Shown here in pieces: positions 32,199-41,183 of a stretch of 64,000 nt of DNA (position 1 is the first letter of the stretch; the number at the start of each line of letters is the position of its first letter). Origin of the DNA: HGM11368 sp051883415 (GTDB taxonomy: Bacteria; Bacillota; Clostridia; Christensenellales; UBA3700); assembly GCA_051883415.1 (NCBI GenBank), contig JBJETR010000072.1, positions 124,001 through 188,000 on the forward strand, given 5' to 3'. The notes under the pieces were generated by a model that was given only the letters and a program-made list of their open reading frames with translations, was not told where the DNA came from and did not search any database. The translations under genes were made by a program, and so were the position numbers.

Positions 32199-32883
32199 GT
32201 ATTGCGGCGTAGAAGTCAATGACAACGTCAAGATTTGCCCTATCTGCCACGAAAAGCTCGAGGGTTACACACCCGACGCTCCGTCAATGTACCCCGCCAA
32301 GGACAGCGTAAGACGCAAAAGAAAGCATACTCACTTTACCTTTGACAACTTATATTGGGGCATTGGGCTGGCGGTATGGATATGTTGTCTTGCAGTATGC
32401 AAAACCGTTACGCCTACTCTGCAATGGCATTGGCTCGCCATATTGCTGATATTGTACGGTTATCTCTTCGTACGCAACACGATACTCTCCAATTCGTCTA
32501 TAGGGCTCAAAATATTTACCCAAATCATTATGATTTTGGCAGTATTGATTAGTTCGCTATATATATTCAAGGGGCTCAACCTGTACCACGATCCAAAGTA
32601 TTGGATACTAGAATACGCCTTGCCTATCGTGCTCGGCACGGGACTTGTCATAATGATAGTTTTCGTGTGCATCTTTGCCAAAAGACGTCCGTCACTCATT
32701 GTCGACTGCGTATTTATGATGCTACTAGGCTATGCGCCTATCATAATGTACCTCACGGGCAACGTCACTCACCTGTGGCCGTCGCTCGCCGTGTCTATCG
32801 TAGCTACCTTAGCAATCATATCTTGCTTTATGTTCGGCAGAAAAGAATTGATTGACGAACTCAAAAAGAGATTTCATTTATAA
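32188..32883 (+). CDS. Zinc-ribbon membrane protein (DUF6320-like)
   Basis: This 231-residue protein has an N-terminal zinc ribbon (CKYCGVEV with CPICHEKL, residues 3-22), a basic linker rich in Arg/Lys/His, then six hydrophobic helices and a short charged C-terminus. It fits a family that often sits next to the alcohol acetyltransferase-like proteins (I recall DUF6320). A GGGAGG site inside the upstream gene sets the start at 32188. Coupling suggests it anchors, regulates or supplies substrate for the acyltransferase. No enzyme motif is visible. Confidence 0.8.
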   Translation: MRCKYCGVEVNDNVKICPICHEKLEGYTPDAPSMYPAKDSVRRKRKHTHFTFDNLYWGIGLAVWICCLAVCKTVTPTLQWHWLAILLILYGYLFVRNTILSNSSIGLKIFTQIIMILAVLISSLYIFKGLNLYHDPKYWILEYALPIVLGTGLVIMIVFVCIFAKRRPSLIVDCVFMMLLGYAPIIMYLTGNVTHLWPSLAVSIVATLAIISCFMFGRKELIDELKKRFHL

Positions 32884-32890
32884 ACCGACA

Positions 32891-32917
32891 AACGCCACTA
32901 TCAAAGTGGCGTTTTAT
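32891..32917 (+). terminator. Terminator after the acyltransferase operon
   Basis: Stem ACGCCACT/AGTGGCGT with an ATCAA loop and TTTT. Confidence 0.88.
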
Positions 32918-32941
32918 CAATTATTCAATTGTTTTAAGACA

Positions 32942-32972
32942 ACAAAAATACCGAACTCATCGTTCGGTATTT
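32942..32972 (-). terminator. Terminator after gyrA
   Basis: Minus-strand stem AAAATACCGAAC/GTTCGGTATTTTT with a GATGA loop, just beyond the gyrA stop codon. Confidence 0.9.
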
Positions 32973-32979
32973 TATTGAT

Positions 32980-35550
32980 TTATTCTTGGTCGGTTGGTTG
33001 CTCGGTTGCTTCGGAAGTGTCCGCCGTGTCGCCTTGTGGCGTTTCGGTTGCTTCTGCCTCGACTTCTTCATCGGCGTGTGGCACTATAGTAAAGCATACG
33101 ACGTTGCCTTCATCTCTCATTCTCATAACCTTGACGCCTTGGGTATTTCTACCAATCTTGGAGATTTCGTTGGCTCTTACCCTAATTATAGTGCCGTTGT
33201 CGGCTATAATCATCACGTCGTCGGTGTCAGGATTGACGAGTTTTAGGTTGACGATATCGCCTGTCTTTTCGTTGAGCACGCCCGCTTTGATACCCTTACC
33301 CGCTCTGCCTTGCAAGGTATATTCGGATATATCCGTTCTCTTGCCGTAGCCGTTGGAGGTAATGGTCAACACTTCGCTACCTTCTATCACCTTGGTCATA
33401 TCTACCACGTGTTCGCCCTTGGCTTTATCTATATTGATAGACTTGACGCCTTGGCTAGTTCTACCCGTAGGTCTTACGTCCTTTTCACTAAATCTTATGC
33501 ACTTGCCGCTGCTGGAAGCCATAATGATTTCGTCCTCTCCGCTCGTGAGTTGTACTCCGATGAGCTCGTCGCCGTCAACGAGGTTGATTGCAATTTTACC
33601 GTTGGACTGTATTCTATCGAACTCACCGAGGTCGGTCTTTTTGATAAGTCCGTTTTTGGTAGCCATCATGAGATAGCCTTGGCTTCCCTTTGGCACAGGG
33701 ATAGCCTTGTTGATTTGCTCTCCTGGCTCCAAATTGAGCAGGTTGACTATTGCTCTACCCTTAGCGTTTCTGCTTGCCTCAGGGATTTGGTAGCCTTTGA
33801 TACGATATACTCTGCCCGTATTGCTAAAGAAGAGAATGTTGTCGTGGGTAGAGGTTGCCATAACGTCCTCTACGAAGTCTTCTTCTTTGGTCTTGTGTGC
33901 CGACACGCCCACACCGCCTCTTCTTTGAGCCTTGTACTCGTCCACAGGCATACGCTTGATATAGCCGTTGTGGGTGGCGGTGATGATGACGTCTTCCTCT
34001 TCGATGAGGTCTTCGATATCGAGGTCGGAGTAGTCGTAAGTAATCTCCGATCTACGAGGATCGGCATACTTTTCTTTGATTTCCGTCATTTCCGTCTTGA
34101 TGATATCCACCACTCTCTGAGTTTTAGCCAAAATATCCTTGAGGTCTGCGATAGTCTTTTCCAATTCTTCGAGTTCACTCTTGAGTTTGTCTACTTCGAG
34201 TGCCGTCAATCTCTGCAATCTCATCTCGAGTATTGCCACGGCTTGACGCTCGCTGAGCTCGAACTTGTCGCACAAGTTGCTTATAGCCACGTTACGGTCA
34301 TTGGAAGCCTTAATCGTTGCGATAACTTCGTCGATATTGGCTAGCGCTTTGACCAATCCCAACAAGATATGTTCCTTTTCTTGCGCCTTGTCGAGGTCGT
34401 ATTGGGTACGGCGAGTGATGACGGACTTTTGGTGTTTGATATACTCTTCGAGGATTTGCTTGAGGTTGAGCACCTTAGGCGTGCCATCCACGAGTGCAAG
34501 CATAATCATAGAGTTGGACACTTGCAGTTGCGTGTGCTTGAAGAGTAGATTGAGCACGACTTGTGGGTTGGCGTCCTTCTTGACTTCGATGACGATACGC
34601 ATACCCTCTCTGTCCGACAACTCGTGGATATCGCTGATACCCTCCACTCTCTTTTGCTTAACTAGGTCGGCTATGCTCTCGATGAGCTTGGCTTTGTTGA
34701 CTTGGTAAGGAATCTCGGTAATGATAATGCTCGACTTGCCGTTAGAATGCTCTTCTATCTCCGTCTTAGCTCTTATTATACAGTTACCTTTACCCGTTCT
34801 ATAAGCCTTTTTGATACCGCTTCCGCCCATAATGTAGGCACCCGTAGGATAGTCAGGGGCAGGGATATATTCCATCAGTTGCTCGATATCGAGGTCAGGA
34901 TCGTCAAGCAATGCGATAGTACCGTCGATGACTTCGGCGAGGTTGTGAGGTGGGATAGAGGTCGCCATACCAACGGCAATACCGTCACTACCGTTGACGA
35001 GCAAGTTAGGATAACGTGCAGGGAGCACGACAGGTTGCTCTCTGGTGTCGTCGAAGTTAGGATAGAAGTCAACCGTCTTTTTGTCGATATCTCTAATCAT
35101 TTCGTTGGCGATTTTGCTCATTCTCGCCTCGGTATATCTATATGCGGCGGCAGGATCGCCGTCCACCGAGCCGAAGTTGCCGTGTCCGTCAACGAGGGTA
35201 CATCTGATAGAGAAGTCTTGCGCCAATCTTACCAATGCGTCGTATACCGAACTGTCACCGTGTGGATGGTACTTACCGAGCACGTCGCCGACGATGAGGG
35301 CGCACTTACGGTGAGGCTTATCCGCCGTCAATCCGAGTTCGTTCATATCGTAGAGTATTCTTCTATGAACGGGCTTCAGACCGTCTCTTACGTCGGGGAT
35401 TGCTCTCGACACGTTGACCGCCATTGCGTAGGCGATAAAGGACTTCTTCATCTCGCTCTCGACTTCGACGTGTTCGATAGTCGTGCCGGCGAGCATCTCC
35501 ATTATATCTTTTTTGTTGTCGATATTCTCGTTATCTTTTTTGATAGCCAT
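32980..35550 (-). CDS. gyrA: DNA gyrase subunit A
   Basis: GyrA cuts and rejoins DNA in the A2B2 gyrase that introduces negative supercoils. The 856 residues include the winged-helix region with the catalytic Tyr in the AAYRYTE segment (about residue 135), the quinolone-resistance-determining region HPHGDSSVYDALVRLAQ, a coiled-coil arm and a six-bladed C-terminal pinwheel. The GyrA box QRRGGVG is present, which marks gyrase rather than topoisomerase IV. An acidic Thr/Glu tail ends the protein. It follows gyrB by 14 nt in one operon, with a GGAGGG site. Confidence 0.97.
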   Translation of the reverse strand: MAIKKDNENIDNKKDIMEMLAGTTIEHVEVESEMKKSFIAYAMAVNVSRAIPDVRDGLKPVHRRILYDMNELGLTADKPHRKCALIVGDVLGKYHPHGDSSVYDALVRLAQDFSIRCTLVDGHGNFGSVDGDPAAAYRYTEARMSKIANEMIRDIDKKTVDFYPNFDDTREQPVVLPARYPNLLVNGSDGIAVGMATSIPPHNLAEVIDGTIALLDDPDLDIEQLMEYIPAPDYPTGAYIMGGSGIKKAYRTGKGNCIIRAKTEIEEHSNGKSSIIITEIPYQVNKAKLIESIADLVKQKRVEGISDIHELSDREGMRIVIEVKKDANPQVVLNLLFKHTQLQVSNSMIMLALVDGTPKVLNLKQILEEYIKHQKSVITRRTQYDLDKAQEKEHILLGLVKALANIDEVIATIKASNDRNVAISNLCDKFELSERQAVAILEMRLQRLTALEVDKLKSELEELEKTIADLKDILAKTQRVVDIIKTEMTEIKEKYADPRRSEITYDYSDLDIEDLIEEEDVIITATHNGYIKRMPVDEYKAQRRGGVGVSAHKTKEEDFVEDVMATSTHDNILFFSNTGRVYRIKGYQIPEASRNAKGRAIVNLLNLEPGEQINKAIPVPKGSQGYLMMATKNGLIKKTDLGEFDRIQSNGKIAINLVDGDELIGVQLTSGEDEIIMASSSGKCIRFSEKDVRPTGRTSQGVKSINIDKAKGEHVVDMTKVIEGSEVLTITSNGYGKRTDISEYTLQGRAGKGIKAGVLNEKTGDIVNLKLVNPDTDDVMIIADNGTIIRVRANEISKIGRNTQGVKVMRMRDEGNVVCFTIVPHADEEVEAEATETPQGDTADTSEATEQPTDQE

Positions 35551-35564
35551 AACTTATCCCTCCA

Positions 35565-37484
35565 TTACACGTCGAGTTCTTCGACAAGGTTTGCGTTTTC
35601 TTCGATAAACGCTCTTCTCCTCTCGGGTTCGTCACCCATAAGCAACGAAAATACGTCGTCTGCACGCTCTGCGTCTTCCATAGTCACCTTGATGAGAGTT
35701 CGGGTTTCCGGATCCATAGTCGTCTCCCAAAGCTGTTCTTTGTCCATCTCGCCAAGACCTTTGTAACGTTGAATTTCGCCCTTCTTGTCAATACTCTTGA
35801 GATATTCGAGGTATTCGTCTCTCTCTTGGTCGCTGTAGCAATATTTCTCTATCTTAGAGCCCTTCTGGGTAATCTTGTATAGAGGTGGCTTAGCGATATA
35901 CACGTGACCTTGCTCGATGACCGGCTTCATAAATCTAAAGAAGAAGGTGAGGAGCAATATTCTGATATGGCTTCCGTCCACGTCGGCATCGGTCATACAA
36001 ATTATACGGTCGTATTTGAGTTTGGACACGTCGCATTCTTCGTTGATACCGCAACCGAAGGTGGTAATCATATTTTTGATTTCTTCGCTCTCGAGAACCC
36101 TATGCAGTCTTGCCTTCTCCACGTTGAGTATCTTACCTCTGAGCGGCAAAATAGCTTGGAATCTTCTATCTCTACCCGTCTTGGCGGTTCCGCCTGCGCT
36201 ATCGCCCTCTACGAGGTAAATCTCGCACTTGCGTGGGTCCTTGTCGGAGCAGTCGGCGAGTTTTCCGGGGAGAGTAGTCGATTCGAGCACCGACTTTCTA
36301 CGAGTCAAATCTCTTGCGTTTCTGGCTGCATCACGTGCTTTTTTGGCGTTGATAGCCTTGGATATAATCTCTCTTGCGTCCTTTGGATTTTCTTCCAAAA
36401 ATTCGCCGAATTTTTCACCGAAAGCCTTGGCAACAACACCACGCATAAAGCTGTTTCCTAGTTTGCCTTTGGTCTGTCCCTCAAATTGTGGATCAACGAG
36501 CTTGACGCTAACGACAGCCACGAGTCCTTCTCTGCAATCTTCGCCGCTGAGTTTTTCTTCGTTCTTGAGAAGCTTGAGAGTCGTACCGTAGTCGTTGAAG
36601 AGCTTGGTGAGCGTAGTCTTGAAGCCCTCTAGGTGCGTACCGCCCTCGTGGGTGTTGATATTGTTGGCGTAACTATATATTGTTTCGGAATAGCCGTTGT
36701 TGTATTGCATTGCAATCTCAACTTGGTAATCGTCGCTGATAGATTGGATATATAGAGGTTTCTCGAGCAAACCGCCCTTGCTATTGAGTTGCTCTACGTA
36801 TTCTACGATACCTCCCTCGTAGAAGAAAGACTCCGACTGTTCTCTGAGCGGTCTGCTGTCCTTGAGGTTGATACGCAATCCTTTGTTGAGGAATGCCAGT
36901 TCTTGCAATCTATGTTTGAGCGTGTCGTATTGGAAATCCAACGTCTCGAAGATTTCGCCGTCGGGATAGAAGACTACTTTGGTACCGTGGCGTTGCGTTT
37001 CGCCTACTCTTGCAAGCGGTCTTTGTGCCACGCCTCTATTGAAAGTCATCTTGTACAGTCCGCCGTTTTGAGCAACCTCCACTTCGAGCCACTCGCTTAG
37101 AGCGTTGACGCAAGACACGCCTACACCGTGCAAACCGCCCGAAAATTTGTATCCTCCGCCACCAAACTTACCGCCTGCGTGCAACTTGGTGAGTACGACT
37201 TCTACTGCGCTCTTGCCTTCCTTTTCGATGATACCCGTAGGTATACCACGTCCGTTGTCTTGTACCGATACGGCACCGTCGGACGTAATCTCAATGTCCA
37301 CCGTGTCACAAAAGCCCGCCATAGCTTCGTCTATGGCGTTGTCCACGACCTCGTAAACCAAGTGATGTAAGCCTCTCTCGTCAGTCGAGCCGATGTACAT
37401 GCCGGGACGCTTTCTGACAGGTTCCAAGCCCTCGAGCACTTGAATATCGTTTTGGGTATAACGACTATTTTTTACTTCGCCCAT
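35565..37484 (-). CDS. gyrB: DNA gyrase subunit B
   Basis: GyrB is the ATPase subunit of gyrase. The 639 residues hold the GHKL ATP-binding domain (RPGMYIGST, VVDNAIDEA, DNGRGIPTG, GGLHGVGVSCVNALS), a transducer domain with the KLGNS loop, and the TOPRIM domain with EGDSAGGTAKTGRDR, PLRGKILNV and the Mg-binding DADVDGSHI. The C-terminal YKGLGEMDKEQLWETTMDP is typical. An AAGGAG site precedes the ATG. The promoter lies at 37535-37563, and a GC palindrome sits in the 5' leader. Confidence 0.97.
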   Translation of the reverse strand: MGEVKNSRYTQNDIQVLEGLEPVRKRPGMYIGSTDERGLHHLVYEVVDNAIDEAMAGFCDTVDIEITSDGAVSVQDNGRGIPTGIIEKEGKSAVEVVLTKLHAGGKFGGGGYKFSGGLHGVGVSCVNALSEWLEVEVAQNGGLYKMTFNRGVAQRPLARVGETQRHGTKVVFYPDGEIFETLDFQYDTLKHRLQELAFLNKGLRINLKDSRPLREQSESFFYEGGIVEYVEQLNSKGGLLEKPLYIQSISDDYQVEIAMQYNNGYSETIYSYANNINTHEGGTHLEGFKTTLTKLFNDYGTTLKLLKNEEKLSGEDCREGLVAVVSVKLVDPQFEGQTKGKLGNSFMRGVVAKAFGEKFGEFLEENPKDAREIISKAINAKKARDAARNARDLTRRKSVLESTTLPGKLADCSDKDPRKCEIYLVEGDSAGGTAKTGRDRRFQAILPLRGKILNVEKARLHRVLESEEIKNMITTFGCGINEECDVSKLKYDRIICMTDADVDGSHIRILLLTFFFRFMKPVIEQGHVYIAKPPLYKITQKGSKIEKYCYSDQERDEYLEYLKSIDKKGEIQRYKGLGEMDKEQLWETTMDPETRTLIKVTMEDAERADDVFSLLMGDEPERRRAFIEENANLVEELDV

Positions 37485-37498
37485 ACTTTCTCCTTATG

Positions 37499-37510
37499 CG
37501 CACGCGTGCG
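37499..37510. promoter_or_regulatory. GC-rich palindrome in the gyrB leader
   Basis: CGCACGCGTGCG is a perfect 12-bp palindrome in an otherwise AT-rich region, between the gyrB transcription start and its ribosome site. It could be an operator or a DNA-topology-sensitive element; function is unknown. Confidence 0.35.
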
Positions 37511-37526
37511 TGCGAGTATTATAATA

Positions 37527-37541
37527 TTATAATTATTATAA
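37527..37541. promoter_or_regulatory. PerR-box-like palindrome over the gyrB -10 region
   Basis: TTATAATTATTATAA matches the Bacillus PerR box (TTATAATNATTATAA) at every position. It overlaps the gyrB -10 box, and the divergent rubrerythrin gene, a typical peroxide-response gene, starts 160 nt away. In AT-rich sequence this can arise by chance. Confidence 0.35.
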
Positions 37542-37563
37542 CACCGTCCCAAAAAAATAGCAA
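37535..37563 (-). promoter_or_regulatory. SigA promoter of gyrBA
   Basis: Minus strand TTGCTA (37558-37563), 17-nt spacer, TATAAT (37535-37540), giving a leader of roughly 45 nt. Confidence 0.7.
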
Positions 37564-37648
37564 GGCTTTGCACCTAAATAACCTTGTTATAAGCATCTTT
37601 TTCTCATAGCTTTTTTTGCTAAATTTTGTCAAATTTTTTTGAGTGTTA

Positions 37649-37677
37649 TTGACAAAAAACTTGTACTGTGCTAAATT
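37649..37677 (+). promoter_or_regulatory. Promoter of rubrerythrin
   Basis: TTGACA (37649-37654), 17-nt spacer, TAAATT (37672-37677). An AAGGAGATATA ribosome site follows. Confidence 0.7.
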
Positions 37678-37703
37678 AAAAAAAACAATTAAGGAGATAT
37701 AAT

Positions 37704-38240
37704 ATGCAACTAAAAGATAGCAAAACTATGCAAAATCTTATGACCGCCTTTGCAGGCGAGTCTCAAGCCCGCAACAAATATACCTACTTTGCTTCCAAAG
37801 CAAAAAAGGAAGGCTACGTTCAAATAGCCTCTCTCTTTGAAGAGACCGCCAACAACGAAAAAGAACACGCAAAAATGTGGTTCAAACTCATCAACGGCGG
37901 CATCGGCTCTACCGCAGACAACCTCAAAGCGGCTGCCGAGGGCGAAAACTACGAATGGACGGACATGTATGATACCTTTGCCAAAGAAGCTAGAGAAGAA
38001 GGCTTTGAAGAAATTGCCAAAATGTTCGAAGGCGTAGCAAAAATAGAGAAAGAACACGAAGAAAGATACATGGCTCTTCTCAACAACTTGCAAAACGGCA
38101 AAGTATTCGCCAAAGACGAAGAAGTAGAATGGCATTGTGCTAACTGCGGACACGTTCATTACGGCAAGACCGCTCCCGAAGTTTGCCCTGTATGCGCTCA
38201 TCCGCAAGCTTACTTCCAAGTTAGAGCAAAAAACTTTTAA
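37704..38240 (+). CDS. rbr: Rubrerythrin
   Basis: Rubrerythrin reduces hydrogen peroxide with a diiron centre, protecting anaerobes from oxygen by-products. The 178 residues comprise a ferritin-like four-helix domain with iron ligands in GESQARNKY, NEKEHAKMW and KIEKEHEERY, and a C-terminal rubredoxin-like FeCys4 domain (CANCG and CPVCAHPQ). It has a strong ribosome site, its own promoter and a terminator. It complements desulfoferrodoxin and FprA elsewhere in the window. Confidence 0.97.
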   Translation: MQLKDSKTMQNLMTAFAGESQARNKYTYFASKAKKEGYVQIASLFEETANNEKEHAKMWFKLINGGIGSTADNLKAAAEGENYEWTDMYDTFAKEAREEGFEEIAKMFEGVAKIEKEHEERYMALLNNLQNGKVFAKDEEVEWHCANCGHVHYGKTAPEVCPVCAHPQAYFQVRAKNF

Positions 38241-38255
38241 TCAAAACTAACAACC

Positions 38256-38290
38256 AAAAATCGCATCTTAGGATAGATGCGATTTTTTTA
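38256..38290 (+). terminator. Terminator after rubrerythrin
   Basis: Stem AATCGCATCT/AGATGCGATT followed by seven T. Confidence 0.92.
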
Positions 38291-38291
38291 T

Positions 38292-38321
38292 TTTTTGCCG
38301 ATAAGTATTGACTTTTTTATA
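38292..38321 (-). repeat. Copy of a degenerate intergenic motif
   Basis: On the minus strand AAAAAAGTCAATACTTATCG plus GCAAAAA lies just past the AEC transporter stop codon. It is close to the copies at 14984 and 8351. Confidence 0.45.
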
Positions 38322-38326
38322 TTTTT

Positions 38327-39262
38327 CTACTGCAACGCCGTCAAGATTAGCGTCATCATCGGAATGGTGATTATCGACGACGTAGTGCCAAGCAAAACGA
38401 GGTTGGCGGCAGTCTCTTGCCCTTCGCCGAGCATCTCGGCAAAATTGAGCACTACGCTGGCAACGGGGGTGCATGCAAGGATAAACATCGTCTCTTTGAA
38501 GTACGTCGGCAAAGGCAAAAACCACACGAGCAATAATGCGATAAGTCCAAACGCCACTTGCTTAAATATCACCACAACGTACTGCATAGGACGACAAAAT
38601 ACCGACCTCGGACTGTTGACGGCAAGGCGCATACCCATGATGAGCATACATAGAGGAGTCGTCATCTTGCCAAGCAAAGTAATCATAGAATCCAACTGTG
38701 CGGGCATCTTGGCACCCGTAAAGAATAACGGCAAGCCTATTATCAAACCCACGGTAGCGGGGTTGAAAATCGCCTTTTTGATTGATACGTACTTTTTGTC
38801 ACGAGTGATGATAGCCGAAGCAAAAGTCCAACCAAGCAAGTTCATACCTATCAAGAAAGCCGTCGAATACACGAGCACTTCGGGGTTATCGGGGAAGATA
38901 CTCTCCAAGAGCGGCACGCCCAAAAAGCCCACGTTACCGAAAGCCACGGCTACGTTGGATATTCTCACAGCCACATTGTCTTGCTTTTTTCTAAAAATAA
39001 GATAGTACACGCCCAGCACGACAGCTTGCAAAACAAAAGTCAGAGCAAGGAATATCATCATTCTTGCAAAGACATCGGGGCTGTACTCCACCCTTGTCAA
39101 AGAATATATGGTAAGACAAGGTTGGCACACGTACATCAAAATTACCGCAAACGCCGAAATGGCTTGAGGTTTGATTATCCCCGTCTTGACTGTAACAAAG
39201 CCGGGTATTGCGTAGGCAAGCATTATGCCAACCGTTGTCAAAGTTATCAAAAACAGTTCCAT
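38327..39262 (-). CDS. AEC family (auxin efflux carrier-like) transporter
   Basis: This 311-residue membrane protein has about ten helices in two five-helix repeats, with the family's broken-helix segments VCQPCLTIYS and ACTPVASVV. Bacterial members carry malate, malonate or other organic acids. I start at 39262 (MELFLITL) because the promoter -10 box at 39274-39279 lies inside the longer GTG frame, which therefore cannot be translated from this transcript. There is no ribosome site and only 11 nt lie between the -10 box and the ATG. It is a single gene. Confidence 0.87.
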   Translation of the reverse strand: MELFLITLTTVGIMLAYAIPGFVTVKTGIIKPQAISAFAVILMYVCQPCLTIYSLTRVEYSPDVFARMMIFLALTFVLQAVVLGVYYLIFRKKQDNVAVRISNVAVAFGNVGFLGVPLLESIFPDNPEVLVYSTAFLIGMNLLGWTFASAIITRDKKYVSIKKAIFNPATVGLIIGLPLFFTGAKMPAQLDSMITLLGKMTTPLCMLIMGMRLAVNSPRSVFCRPMQYVVVIFKQVAFGLIALLLVWFLPLPTYFKETMFILACTPVASVVLNFAEMLGEGQETAANLVLLGTTSSIITIPMMTLILTALQ

Positions 39263-39273
39263 AAATCTATTAC

Positions 39274-39302
39274 ATATTACTCTCACATGGTATTATTGTC
39301 AA
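39274..39302 (-). promoter_or_regulatory. Promoter of the AEC transporter, near-leaderless
   Basis: Minus strand TTGACA (39297-39302), 17-nt spacer, TAATAT (39274-39279), then 11 nt to the ATG. Confidence 0.6.
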
Positions 39303-39356
39303 CAAATACGTCTTATTATTCTCGCATATTTTTGCTTTATTTTTAATGATTTTCAG

Positions 39357-39390
39357 CAAAAAGACACGCCGTTTTAGCAGCGTGCCTTTT
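39357..39390 (-). terminator. Terminator after the sodium-dependent transporter
   Basis: Minus-strand stem GGCACGC/GCGTGTC followed by TTTTT. Confidence 0.8.
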
Positions 39391-39414
39391 GTATTTTTTG
39401 ATGCTATTTAGCAA

Positions 39415-41124
39415 TTATTGAGCGTCGGTATCGTTTGGCGTTTCTTCCGCCACAACGGCGTTCTCCCCGCTTGGAGTTTCTTCTGCAACCGAGTTGAGAA
39501 CCATAGCCTCTGCCTTACTCTCCTCAACGCCCTCGTTGACGAGTTCTTCTATCTCCTCGTCGTGCATATCGTCCCAACCCTTGTAGTCGTTTTCGAGCAT
39601 AGCAAACTTTTTGCTATGATTGGTAAGAATTTGCATAACGATACCTACCACAAAGACTGCGATAAATACGAGCCAGCCTGCAATCACTTGTGTCCAAATA
39701 GGATAATCGCCGTATCCTCCGCCTTCTCCGCCGTAGCTCTTGATTGTATCAATGAGGTTCCATATAAACAATCCGCCGAGAAGCAAAGGCGCAACGATTT
39801 TGATTATCCAATCGTATCCGCTCTTGATTTTGATAGTCGTTGCGGTACGATTGAGCTCATCTCTGACTTTGCTCGTCTTGAAGAACCAACCAACCACGAT
39901 ACATTCTATAATGCCTACGAGTATCAAGCTAAAAGAGTTAGCCCATTTGTCTACTATATCGAGCCACTCCAATCCTCCCTTGGTGATGTATATGACCGAC
40001 ACCAACGCTGCACAAAGACAAGTCGTCAGACGAGTCTTGCGAGGATCGAGCTTGAACTTATCGCTGATAGACGTTGCAACGCCTTCTACGATTGAGAACG
40101 CACTGTCGATGGCTAGCGTCAACAACGTCATATAGAACAAGAATGCAATAAAGCTATTGAAAGCCGCACTATTAGACAACATAACCATAGCTTGCGGATA
40201 TACCACGAATGCAGTACCTATACCGCCCGACGGCTTAGCAAGGTAACTCTCGAGCATTCCCGTACCGCTGAGGGTAGTGAACAAAACTATGCCCGCAAGT
40301 ACGCTGATTGCCATGTCGCTGACTGCAATTATCAAGGTATCCTTGACGATATCGCTCTTTTTGTTGACGAAAGAGCCGTATGCAATCATGATAGCCATCA
40401 TTATAGACAGGCTATAGAATACTTGTCCGAAAGCATCTATCCAAAGACCACTGTTGCCGAGTTTGCTAAAGTCGGGAATAAAGAACTGCTTGAGTCCCGC
40501 GCCCGATGCATTGCCAAAATCTTTGACCATACCGTTGATAGCCAAAACTATCAACAAAACCACCGGAATGATAACGGTAAAAGGTACGACTTTACCTGCG
40601 CTATGAGCGCCTTTACGTATACACAAATATATCGCTATCCAAGCAATAATCAACGCCACGAAAAGTCCGCCGGGGATATCGAAAGCGCCCGCTCCGCTAG
40701 AGATTGGTTGATATTGCAGAGCTTCTCCGAAGAAGATACCGCCCGCCTCTTGCGAAGTGAGTCCGCCAAGCTTGAACGACTTGACAATCATCACCAAAAT
40801 CCACGCCAATACTACTGCGTAATACGTCACTATAACGAATGCGTTGGCAACTGCCGCCCAACCTACGAATTCAGCCTTTTTATTAAGACCTCTGAATGCA
40901 CCGGGTGCGCCGTGTTGCATCTTACGTCCGATAGAAATCTCCATCATAAGAAGTGGCCAGCCGAGGATAAACATTGCCAAGATATATACCAACAAAAAGG
41001 TTCCGCCGCCGTGCATAGCCGCCAAACCCGGAAATCTCCATGCGTTTCCAAGACCTACCGCCGAGCCGATAGCCGCAAAAATAAACGTAGCACGACTCGC
41101 CCAAGAATCTCTCTTTTTAGACAT
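39415..41124 (-). CDS. Sodium-dependent transporter (NSS/SNF family)
   Basis: This 569-residue protein belongs to the neurotransmitter:sodium symporter family (LeuT fold), importing amino acids or related amines with Na+. The N-terminal hallmark is RATFIFAAIGSAVGLGNAWR; HGGGTFLLVYI follows. About 12 membrane helices are present, with the unwound helix 6 segment YSLSIMMAIMIAYGSF. A ~65-residue acidic C-terminal tail (DDMHDEEIEELVNEG, then Glu/Thr/Ala-rich) is longer than usual. It has its own promoter (41155-41183) and terminator. Confidence 0.94.
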   Translation of the reverse strand: MSKKRDSWASRATFIFAAIGSAVGLGNAWRFPGLAAMHGGGTFLLVYILAMFILGWPLLMMEISIGRKMQHGAPGAFRGLNKKAEFVGWAAVANAFVIVTYYAVVLAWILVMIVKSFKLGGLTSQEAGGIFFGEALQYQPISSGAGAFDIPGGLFVALIIAWIAIYLCIRKGAHSAGKVVPFTVIIPVVLLIVLAINGMVKDFGNASGAGLKQFFIPDFSKLGNSGLWIDAFGQVFYSLSIMMAIMIAYGSFVNKKSDIVKDTLIIAVSDMAISVLAGIVLFTTLSGTGMLESYLAKPSGGIGTAFVVYPQAMVMLSNSAAFNSFIAFLFYMTLLTLAIDSAFSIVEGVATSISDKFKLDPRKTRLTTCLCAALVSVIYITKGGLEWLDIVDKWANSFSLILVGIIECIVVGWFFKTSKVRDELNRTATTIKIKSGYDWIIKIVAPLLLGGLFIWNLIDTIKSYGGEGGGYGDYPIWTQVIAGWLVFIAVFVVGIVMQILTNHSKKFAMLENDYKGWDDMHDEEIEELVNEGVEESKAEAMVLNSVAEETPSGENAVVAEETPNDTDAQ

Positions 41125-41154
41125 AATTCCTCCAAACTTAAGAATAATATATTG

Positions 41155-41183
41155 ATTATAGCATACCAGACAAAATTTTTCAA
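41155..41183 (-). promoter_or_regulatory. Promoter of the sodium-dependent transporter
   Basis: Minus strand TTGAAA (41178-41183), 17-nt spacer, TATAAT (41155-41160). Confidence 0.75.
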
